A DNA stretch of 8,014 nt, taken from positions 1 through 8,014 of the forward strand of contig JADILY010000062.1 of assembly GCA_017695055.1 (NCBI GenBank). The letters are read 5' to 3'. The notes below the pieces were generated by a model. It did not search any database. It saw only the letters and a program-made list of their open reading frames with translations, and was not told where the DNA came from. Source of the DNA: Merdivivens faecigallinarum. GTDB lineage: Bacteria; Bacteroidota; Bacteroidia; Bacteroidales; UBA932. The position numbers and the translations under genes were made by a program. Shown piece after piece: positions 1-5,896 of the stretch (the first letter of the stretch is position 1; each line of letters begins with the position of its first letter).

Positions 1-371
1 AGTTCTATATGCAGCTTCGCATAGCCTTTTTCAGAAATGAACAGACGTGTGGCCACTATCGTCAGGCCTTTCTCCTTGACGGCCCGTTGCAGTTTCCTCA
101 GCTCTTTCCTGGTAAGGAGCAGTTTCCTGTCCCGGCGAGGGTCGTGCTTCCCCCAGCTCCCCCACCAGTATTCGGCGACATGCATGTTCTTGACGAACAG
201 TTCGTTGCCCGAAAAATAGCAATAACTGTCCACCAGCGATGCCTTGCCCATCCGGATGGACTTAATCTCCGTACCGGTAAGCACAATTCCCGCCGTAAAT
301 CCTTCGAGAAATTCATACTCGAAAGAGGCCCGCTTATTTTTAATCTCAACCTTGCTCTTGGCCTTTCCCAT
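1..371 (-). CDS. smpB: SsrA-binding protein SmpB, C-terminus cut by window edge
   Basis: SmpB binds tmRNA (SsrA), brings it to stalled ribosomes and enables trans-translation, which tags and releases incomplete proteins in the cytoplasm. Reading leftwards from the ATG at 371-369, 123 codons stay open to the window edge. Family landmarks are clear: VEIKNKRASFEYEF (residues 8-21), the GTEIKSIRMGKASL segment (33-46), NMHVAEY (62-68), HDPRRDRKLLL (76-86) and LTIVATRLFISEKGYAKL (103-120). SmpB proteins are usually about 150 residues, so roughly 25-30 residues are missing, including the basic tail that enters the empty mRNA channel. No in-frame start is seen close upstream, and a near-consensus promoter lies about 20 bases upstream, supporting this start. 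It is divergent from miaA. Identification is firm; the tail cannot be judged. Confidence 0.96.
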   Translation of the reverse strand, partial: MGKAKSKVEIKNKRASFEYEFLEGFTAGIVLTGTEIKSIRMGKASLVDSYCYFSGNELFVKNMHVAEYWWGSWGKHDPRRDRKLLLTRKELRKLQRAVKEKGLTIVATRLFISEKGYAKLHIE

Positions 372-392
372 AAATCCAGAAATAAATCGGTG

Positions 393-423
393 CAAAAATA
401 CAAAAAACGGCCCCGTTTTCAAA
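393..423 (-). promoter_or_regulatory. smpB promoter, Bacteroidetes type (-33 TTTG, 19-bp spacer, -7 TATTTTTG)
   Basis: On the minus strand TTTG lies at 423-420, then a 19-bp spacer, then TATTTTTG at 400-393. This matches the primary sigma-factor consensus known from Bacteroides (TTTG, 19-21 bp, TAnnTTTG). Transcription would start near 385-388, giving a leader of about 15 bases before the smpB ATG. The spacer contains an inverted repeat (arms at 404-410 and 413-419). It is the only promoter in the window where both elements fit the consensus. The call is by pattern only. Confidence 0.72.
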
Positions 424-442
424 AATAAAGGAAGACACATCC

Positions 443-470
443 GGAAAAGAAAGGAAGAAAAGAAAGGAGG
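443..470. repeat. Homopurine tract with 13-bp-period direct repeat
   Basis: All 28 plus-strand bases here are purines. Within the tract the 12-mer GAAAAGAAAGGA occurs exactly twice, at 444-455 and 457-468, one base apart. The end of the tract, GGAGG at 466-470, is complementary to CCTCC at 485-489, so a 5-bp hairpin with a 14-base loop is possible. The tract lies upstream of the smpB -33 element and about 150 bases before miaA. No function can be assigned; it may be simple-sequence drift in the divergent gap. Confidence 0.6.
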
Positions 471-614
471 ATGCATCGAAACACCCTCCCCAAAAATCAT
501 GAACCTTTTATTTATGAAAAATTTACCTTTTAGGACTTTACAGCCCGGAAACATATTTTGCAAAATTCTTGCCGAAAAGGAACACTAAAATTTTTTCGTA
601 ACCCTCAAAAATAT

Positions 615-622
615 TATCTTTG
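615..622 (+). promoter_or_regulatory. Putative -7 box for miaA (TATCTTTG)
   Basis: TATCTTTG matches the Bacteroidetes TAnnTTTG -7 element. A T-rich stretch at 591-596 sits at about the right distance but lacks a true TTTG, so the -33 element is weak. Transcription would begin near 627-631, almost exactly at the first possible miaA ATG (630). That implies either a leaderless message or use of the next in-frame ATG at 642. Confidence 0.5.
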
Positions 623-629
623 AATTTTA

Positions 630-1580
630 ATGGATTGCATTATGTCTGCCAAAGAAATAGCGATGTCCTACCTCGGCCAGTTCCGTAACGGGGAGTATGA
701 TTTGCTTGCCGTGATAGGCCCTACGGCCTCAGGGAAAACCGGATTCGCCGTAAAGGTGGCCCGCGAAATCGATTCGCTGTGCGGGAAGGGCTGCGCCGTG
801 ATACTTTCCGCCGATTCGAGGCAGGTATACAGGGGCATGGACATCGGTACCGGCAAAGACCTCGGAGAATACGGGGAGATACCTTACCGCCTGATAGACA
901 TTGCCGATGCAGGAAGCCAATACAACATATTCGAATACCAGAGGGATTTCGAAAGGGAATATTCAAAGGTGCTCCGCGAAGGAGGAATCCCGATACTATG
1001 CGGAGGTTCCGGACTCTATATCGAAGCCGCCACCTGCGGTTACTCGCTCCCGGAAGTCCCGCCCGATCCGGCGCTCAGGGAAGAACTTGAGAAGAAAGAT
1101 ACGGACAGCCTCATAGCCATGCTCGCATCCATGAAGACTCTGCACAATTCGACAGACTACGATACGCGGAAAAGGCTCATACGCGCGATAGAGATAGCCG
1201 TATACGAGCAGTCGCACCCTGTGGACAGGACACATTTCCTTCCCAAAAATTGCAGATATGCAGGCATTTCCGTCAGCAGGGAGGAGCGCAATGCAAGAAT
1301 CGACAGCAGGCTCGAAAAACGGCTCGGCGAAGGCATGGTGGAAGAAGTGGAAAGGCTGCTGCAAAGCGGCATCCCTCCGGAAAACCTCATTTATTACGGG
1401 CTCGAATACAAGTTCATAACCCTTTACCTGACGGGGAAGATGGAGTATGAGGAAATGAAAGGGAGACTGCGCATTGCGATACACCAGTTTGCGAAACGTC
1501 AGATGACCTGGTTCCGGGGGATGGAACGCCGCGGAATCCCGATAGAATGGATTGAAACCGAAAAACAGTGCCATATATGA
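630..1580 (+). CDS. miaA: tRNA dimethylallyltransferase (MiaA, Bacteroidetes second-type paralog)
   Basis: MiaA transfers the dimethylallyl group of DMAPP to N6 of A37 in tRNAs that read UNN codons (i6A37), in the cytoplasm. The 316 residues show the P-loop GPTASGKT (30-37), ADSRQVYRGMDIGTGK (61-76), which contributes the catalytic Asp and tRNA contacts, LCGGSGLYIEA in the first half, and a C-terminal QFAKRQMTWFRGMERRG segment. The phrases TLHNSTDYDTRKRLIRAIEI and LIYYGLEYKF resemble, from memory, the second MiaA paralog of Bacteroides rather than the canonical enzyme. In-frame ATGs at 630, 642 and 663 are all possible starts; the family usually begins only a few residues before the P-loop, and the -7 box at 615-622 favours 642. 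The stop overlaps the next gene's ATG. Function is firm, the exact start is not. Confidence 0.95.
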   Translation: MDCIMSAKEIAMSYLGQFRNGEYDLLAVIGPTASGKTGFAVKVAREIDSLCGKGCAVILSADSRQVYRGMDIGTGKDLGEYGEIPYRLIDIADAGSQYNIFEYQRDFEREYSKVLREGGIPILCGGSGLYIEAATCGYSLPEVPPDPALREELEKKDTDSLIAMLASMKTLHNSTDYDTRKRLIRAIEIAVYEQSHPVDRTHFLPKNCRYAGISVSREERNARIDSRLEKRLGEGMVEEVERLLQSGIPPENLIYYGLEYKFITLYLTGKMEYEEMKGRLRIAIHQFAKRQMTWFRGMERRGIPIEWIETEKQCHI

Positions 1581-4500
1581 AACGGGTGATTTTAAAAATT
1601 TTCCTATGGATTGTCGGCATAATCGCCTTCTTGACGATTGCCGCCGTAATAGCGATAAACATCATATTCAAGCCTTCCGTAATTATCGGCATGGCCAAGG
1701 ACCTGTCAGCGGAATATCTGAACGGACGGCTTGACATCAAGGATGCGGATGTTTCGGTTTTCTCAACATTCCCGCATCTCGCTTTCAGGCTGGATTCGGT
1801 CGAGATAGACAATGCAGCCGGAGAAAGGCTCGTTTCGGCCGACAGGATAGCCGTTGCCGTAAACATAAAAAAATACATGTCCCACAAAAGGCTTGCGATA
1901 GAGCACCTCGGAATCTACGGCCCGTATATTTCATATAAGACCGACTCTACCGGAAGAAACAATTGGGACGGACTGTTCAACATGAAGGAGAGCGATGAAG
2001 GCGGCGACAGCAGCCGGATTTTCAACTCATTGAGCAGCAGCAACCTGAAAATCGAAAGGGCGACCGTTTCATACGACGACGGGCAGGCCGGAGACTTCAT
2101 TCACATCAAGGGACTCGACATTTCGCTCAAAGGCGGTGCGGGCAAAAGGGGAGCCGGAGGCAGGGCCTCGATAAAAGCCGGGAGCATAACCGCAAGGACC
2201 GGCGGAATCATAGCCATGAACGACAAGCAGGCGAGCATAGAAACGAGGCTCGGTTTCAAGAGGGATTCTATGATATGCCGCTTTTCCGACACCCGGATAA
2301 GGTTCGGGGAGATAGGTTTCGGAGGACGTGGAACCCTCATCTTTGAAAACGGAGGAGGCGTCACTGTCGACATAGACTACGGGCTGAAGATAAGTTCGCT
2401 GACAGAGCTCCTCGAAATGATACCGCAGGATATAATTCCGGATGCAGGCAGCGCCAAGGTCAAAGGAGAAGTTTTCTGTTCTGGAAATATCAGGGGCGAA
2501 TATGCCGAAGGACGGTTTCCTGTAGCTGAAGGCCGGTTTTTAATCAAGGACGGGGCCATTGCATACAAAGGCATGCCTTCCTCGATTGACGAGCTCGACA
2601 TGAGATTCGAATACCTGCTGGATGCGAATAAGGAAGAAGACTCGTTCGTAAAACTCGACACTATCGTGGTAAAGGGCGGCGGGATAAACATTTCCGGGAA
2701 AGGCCGTTTCATAAAACTTCTTGAAAACCCTGTATTCTTCAGCCTCGTCAAGGCCGATGTGGATTTGAAAAGGCTGTACGACATCTTTCCTTTCGCTCCG
2801 GGAATCGATTTGAAAGGCTATATAGACATGAACCTTGCCGCCGGTTTCAGCGCACAGGCCATCTCCGACGGGGACTTCGGAAGAATCAAGGCCGGAGGGC
2901 GGTTCGGCATGGACTCATTAAGGGTAATCATCCCTTCCGACAGCCTTTCGGTACATATCATGAGATTCCACGGGAAACTCGGTTCCAACATGAGGAACGA
3001 AGCCTCTCTCCAGGGGATAGACCGCCTCAGGGGGGACATCTCGGCCGACAGCGTACTTATCCGTGCAAAAAGAGGGTTCCGTCTTTTCACCGACACGCTC
3101 AGCGTGGACCTGAGCACTTCACCGCTGCGTGATTCCAACATGGTGGCCACAGTATCCGCCGGCATAGAAACGGGACTGTGCAGGATTTTCCTGCGCGACA
3201 CCCTTTTCCTCGGGGCTAAAGCCCTGTCCGTCAAGGCCGGCATAGAACCGGTACCGTCCCATCCGAGAATACCCCGCGTGAATGCCCGTATCCATGCCGA
3301 TTCGGTAAGGGTAAGATACATACAGAACAGATTCGGGCTTACTTCGGCAGACATAGACCTGTCGCTCACACGCCTCGGGCGCAAAAGGGAAGGAAAAACC
3401 ATCTGGGTACCGAGAGGGACCGTGGACATGACGGGGTTCAGGATGTTCACCCCATCCTTCCCTATCAGGATTGCCGCCGACAAGGCGACCGTAATTTTCG
3501 ACCGTGAAGGGATAAAATTCGACAAGGGGCTGTTCCGTATCGGGCACTCGGACCTGCAAATGAACGGGGCCATAACCAATCTCTGGCGCGGAATGTTCAG
3601 GAGGGATACTATCAGGGCCGAGCTCAACATACATTCGCATTTTCTTAACGTAAACCAGCTCCTGAGGGCCAATTATCTTGCAGGAAAATTCAAAACCGAC
3701 GATTCGCTGAAGGCCGAACTCGCTTCTGCCGGCAACAACGTGGACAGCACCATGGCCCTGACCGTAACCGACACTACGGAAACGACGGCGGGCAGGCTGT
3801 TCTTCATCCCAAGGAAAATAGACCTGAAGTTTACGTCGAGGATTGACAACATGAGACTGGCTTCGACATACATCGAAGATTTCAAGGGAGACATCACGGT
3901 AAGGAAGGGAGTGCTGAAACTCGACGAGCTTTCATTCACCTGCGATGCCATACGGCACATATCCGGAAAAGCCCTGTATACGGCCCGCTCCCGCACGGAA
4001 GGATATGCCGGCTTCGAACTCAACATGGACAACATGATTGTGGACAGTATCATTACAATGATGCCTCAGCTGGACACCCTCGTGCCGATGATGAGGTCGC
4101 TTAAAGGCAATGTGGACGTATACCTTGCGGCCGAAAGCGGGCTCGACAGTACCATGAGGCTTACGCTGCCTACCCTGAGAAGCGGCATACATATCGAGGG
4201 AAGGAACCTGACCCTGCTTGACGGAGAGACCTTTACGGAAATAGCCAAAATGCTCAAATTCAAGAACAAGAAAAGGAACCTGATAGACAGCGTGGCAGTC
4301 AACCTTTCGATTGAGGACGGTGTGATGGAAGTCTTTCCTTTCGTGCTCACGATGGACAGGTATATGCTTGCCGCAGGAGGTACGCAACGGCTCGATTCCT
4401 CTTTCGACTACCATATTTCCCTGCTGGAATCGCCGATACTTTTCAAGGTCGGAATCGACATCAAAGGCGATATGGACGGCAACATGAAGTACAAGCTGAC

Positions 4501-4615
4501 CAAGGCGAAGTACAAGGATCTGACGAAAGCGGCACGGCGCAGCGACATTGACAGTACCGCACTGGAAATCCGCCTCAACATACTCGAAAACATCGCGAAA
4601 AGTTTCCGGGAATGA
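1577..4615 (+). CDS. AsmA-like family protein, membrane-anchored and probably periplasmic
   Basis: This 1012-residue protein begins with a short basic stretch and one hydrophobic segment (about residues 5-27), then a long region of alternating beta-type sequence with no further membrane span. The start resembles AsmA-like proteins: after the anchor come the STFPHLAFRLDSVEIDN segment (about 61-77) and IEHLGIYGPYISY. The last 150 residues contain GRNLTLLDGETFTEIAKML and the VFPFVLTMDRYMLAAGGTQRLDSSFDYHISL stretch typical of the C-terminal AsmA domain. AsmA/TamB-type proteins are regarded as bridge-like lipid transfer proteins between inner and outer membranes; that role here is inferred. A GTG at 1568 is an alternative start, but the ATG at 1577 overlaps the miaA stop as ATGA and puts the basic residues directly before the anchor. 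It is probably cotranscribed with miaA. A Gly-rich stretch lies near residues 185-205. Confidence 0.88.
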   Translation: MKRVILKIFLWIVGIIAFLTIAAVIAINIIFKPSVIIGMAKDLSAEYLNGRLDIKDADVSVFSTFPHLAFRLDSVEIDNAAGERLVSADRIAVAVNIKKYMSHKRLAIEHLGIYGPYISYKTDSTGRNNWDGLFNMKESDEGGDSSRIFNSLSSSNLKIERATVSYDDGQAGDFIHIKGLDISLKGGAGKRGAGGRASIKAGSITARTGGIIAMNDKQASIETRLGFKRDSMICRFSDTRIRFGEIGFGGRGTLIFENGGGVTVDIDYGLKISSLTELLEMIPQDIIPDAGSAKVKGEVFCSGNIRGEYAEGRFPVAEGRFLIKDGAIAYKGMPSSIDELDMRFEYLLDANKEEDSFVKLDTIVVKGGGINISGKGRFIKLLENPVFFSLVKADVDLKRLYDIFPFAPGIDLKGYIDMNLAAGFSAQAISDGDFGRIKAGGRFGMDSLRVIIPSDSLSVHIMRFHGKLGSNMRNEASLQGIDRLRGDISADSVLIRAKRGFRLFTDTLSVDLSTSPLRDSNMVATVSAGIETGLCRIFLRDTLFLGAKALSVKAGIEPVPSHPRIPRVNARIHADSVRVRYIQNRFGLTSADIDLSLTRLGRKREGKTIWVPRGTVDMTGFRMFTPSFPIRIAADKATVIFDREGIKFDKGLFRIGHSDLQMNGAITNLWRGMFRRDTIRAELNIHSHFLNVNQLLRANYLAGKFKTDDSLKAELASAGNNVDSTMALTVTDTTETTAGRLFFIPRKIDLKFTSRIDNMRLASTYIEDFKGDITVRKGVLKLDELSFTCDAIRHISGKALYTARSRTEGYAGFELNMDNMIVDSIITMMPQLDTLVPMMRSLKGNVDVYLAAESGLDSTMRLTLPTLRSGIHIEGRNLTLLDGETFTEIAKMLKFKNKKRNLIDSVAVNLSIEDGVMEVFPFVLTMDRYMLAAGGTQRLDSSFDYHISLLESPILFKVGIDIKGDMDGNMKYKLTKAKYKDLTKAARRSDIDSTALEIRLNILENIAKSFRE

Positions 4616-4691
4616 CCCGCCTGCTTCAGTTTCACAATTATTAGGGCAACAGACACTTTCCAGAGAAAGAAGAATTTCCAAAGCCTGCTCC

Positions 4692-4739
4692 GGAAGAAAA
4701 ACGAAAGCAGGTCGGGAAACAAAAAACTTTCCGACCTGC
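4692..4739 (-). terminator. Hairpin terminator between convergent genes
   Basis: GCAGGTCGG (4707-4715) pairs perfectly with CCGACCTGC (4731-4739), and up to three more inner pairs (one G-U) are possible, closing an A-rich loop. On the minus strand the stem is followed by the T-rich stretch TTTCGTTTTTCTTCC (4706-4692), the form of an intrinsic terminator for the dehydrogenase gene, whose stop lies about 70 bases upstream. On the plus strand the stem is followed only by a T-poor stretch, so it would be weaker for the AsmA-like transcript, though it could serve both. The rest of 4616-4808 shows nothing recognisable. Confidence 0.75.
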
Positions 4740-4808
4740 CTCATTATCCATTTCTGTGTCCGCCTATACGACACCGTGGCAACAGAACTGCCGCAAATGC
4801 AACTGGGA

Positions 4809-5762
4809 CTATTTTCTGAATTTTGCAGAAACTTTTTCAATCATGTCCGGAACCATCTTTTCCATGTTCCATACAGGATTCCAGCCCCACTCCGCGCGGG
4901 CGCAGCTGTCATCCATATAGTCAGGCCATGAATCCGCGATGGCTGCCTTTACAGGGTCTACGTTGAAGCTGAACTTCGCATCAGGAATATGCTTGCGAAT
5001 CTCGGCGAAAAGCTGTACCGGAGTAAAACTCATCGAAGCTATGTTGAATGCATTCCTGTGTACGAGTTTGTCAGGGTCCGCTTCCATAAGCTGTACGACA
5101 CCGTTCAGAGCATCCGGCATGTAAAGCATGTCCATATAGGAATCTTCCGGAACAGGGCATACGAAGTCCTTGCCTTGTGCAAGTGCGTAGAACACCTCTA
5201 CAGCATAGTCGGTGGTACCGCCGCCAGGAAGTGTCCCGTAAGAAATGATGCCCGGGAACCTCACGCTTCTCGTATCGACACCGAAACGTGTATGATAGTA
5301 ATCGCTCAGGAGCTCTCCTGAAACCTTGCATACTCCATAGATTGTATTAGGACGCATCACGGTATCCTGAGGAGTGCCTTTGTGAGGCGTATTGGGACCG
5401 AAAGCCCCTATCGAACTCGGGGTGAACACAAGGCAGTTTTCTTCCTTCGCTATGTTGAGCGAATTGAGAAGCGCACCCATGTTGATGTTCCATGCAAGCT
5501 GAGGATTCTTCTCGCCGGTTGCCGAAAGAAGGGCGACAAGGTTCATGATGGAATCGATTCCGTTCTTTTTCACTGCATCATGAAAACCCTGGGCATCCAA
5601 GGCATCGAGCTTTATGGACCTTGCATACTGGGACATCTTTGTCACATTTTCGTCCTTAACATCAGCTGCAATCACATTGTCATGTCCGTAAACTTTCTGA
5701 AGATGCGGAACCAATTCGGATCCGATTTGCCCGCCGGCTCCTACTACCAATATACGTTTCAT
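4809..5762 (-). CDS. L-threonine 3-dehydrogenase, SDR (epimerase-like) family
   Basis: The enzyme is expected to oxidise L-threonine with NAD+ to 2-amino-3-ketobutyrate in the cytoplasm, feeding glycine and acetyl-CoA formation through the ligase Kbl. The 317 residues show an extended-SDR Rossmann fold: GAGGQIG at 8-14, an acidic residue after the second strand (D34, suggesting NAD rather than NADP), NLVALLS (74-80), SS at 116-117 and the catalytic pair Tyr142-x3-Lys146 in YGVCK. The RSVRFPGIISYGTLPGGGTTDYA stretch (165-187) is characteristic of the epimerase-like threonine dehydrogenases described in Flavobacterium and Cupriavidus, and separates this protein from UDP-glucose 4-epimerases. 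Length fits the family. The gene stands alone, between a terminator and a divergent promoter region, with no kbl in the window. A sugar-nucleotide epimerase is the less likely alternative. Confidence 0.88.
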   Translation of the reverse strand: MKRILVVGAGGQIGSELVPHLQKVYGHDNVIAADVKDENVTKMSQYARSIKLDALDAQGFHDAVKKNGIDSIMNLVALLSATGEKNPQLAWNINMGALLNSLNIAKEENCLVFTPSSIGAFGPNTPHKGTPQDTVMRPNTIYGVCKVSGELLSDYYHTRFGVDTRSVRFPGIISYGTLPGGGTTDYAVEVFYALAQGKDFVCPVPEDSYMDMLYMPDALNGVVQLMEADPDKLVHRNAFNIASMSFTPVQLFAEIRKHIPDAKFSFNVDPVKAAIADSWPDYMDDSCARAEWGWNPVWNMEKMVPDMIEKVSAKFRK

Positions 5763-5783
5763 ATCTGTAAAATATTAATTTTA

Positions 5784-5797
5784 ATTGATTTATCAAT
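5784..5797. promoter_or_regulatory. AT-rich 14-bp palindrome in dehydrogenase leader
   Basis: ATTGAT at 5784-5789 and ATCAAT at 5792-5797 are perfect inverted repeats separated by TT. The site lies 22 bases upstream of the dehydrogenase ATG, inside the predicted leader. The 2-base centre is too tight for an RNA hairpin using all pairs, so a dimeric protein-binding site is the more natural reading. AT-rich palindromes of this size also arise by chance. Confidence 0.35.
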
Positions 5798-5802
5798 CAA
5801 AA

Positions 5803-5818
5803 AGCGCACTTTCGCGCT
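5803..5818 (-). promoter_or_regulatory. GC hairpin followed by T run at the 5' end of the dehydrogenase leader
   Basis: On the minus strand AGCGC (5818-5814), a 6-base loop and GCGCT (5807-5803) form a short GC stem, directly followed by TTTT (5802-5799). It sits just downstream of the predicted transcription start. The form is that of a weak intrinsic terminator or a 5' stabilising hairpin. The stem has only 5 bp, so strong termination is doubtful. Confidence 0.4.
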
Positions 5819-5827
5819 CATCCGGCG

Positions 5828-5835
5828 CAAAAATA
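5828..5835 (-). promoter_or_regulatory. Putative -7 box for the threonine dehydrogenase gene (TATTTTTG)
   Basis: TATTTTTG on the minus strand matches TAnnTTTG. No TTTG is found 19-21 bases upstream, so only the -7 half is convincing. Transcription would begin near 5821, giving a leader of about 60 bases that contains the hairpin at 5803-5818 and the palindrome at 5784-5797. Confidence 0.5.
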
Positions 5836-5869
5836 GCAAAAAAATGAAGACGGTATCTTAGAAGCTGTT

Positions 5870-5877
5870 TAAATTTG
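5870..5877 (+). promoter_or_regulatory. Putative -7 box for queG (TAAATTTG)
   Basis: TAAATTTG matches TAnnTTTG and lies 19 bases before the queG ATG, implying a leader of about 14 bases. No matching -33 element is present at the expected distance. It is back to back with the dehydrogenase -7 box, 34 bases away, so the two promoters could share control. Confidence 0.5.
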
Positions 5878-5896
5878 CAATTAAAATAATACGGAC

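Noticed and set aside
471..533. 20-codon open frame starting right after AAAGGAGG
   Set aside because: The purine stretch touches the ATG, so it is not a usable ribosome site, and this phylum rarely depends on such sites; the peptide shows no feature.
499..588. 29-codon open frame in the smpB-miaA gap
   Set aside because: No promoter element at a sensible distance, no conserved feature and ordinary AT-rich intergenic composition.
996..1574. 192-codon minus-strand open frame opposite miaA
   Set aside because: A shadow of the miaA coding frame, without recognisable motifs or a promoter.
1568..1576. GTG start three codons earlier for the AsmA-like gene
   Set aside because: The ATG at 1577 forms a typical ATGA overlap with the miaA stop and places the basic residues directly before the membrane segment.
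2818..3672. Long open frame on the minus strand opposite the AsmA-like gene (284 codons)
   Set aside because: The plus-strand frame has clear family features across the whole stretch; the antisense product resembles nothing known to me and has composition typical of a codon-bias shadow.
3932..4840. 302-codon minus-strand open frame running through the gene junction
   Set aside because: It overlaps the conserved C-terminus of the AsmA-like protein, the terminator and the end of the dehydrogenase gene in a different frame; no domain is visible.
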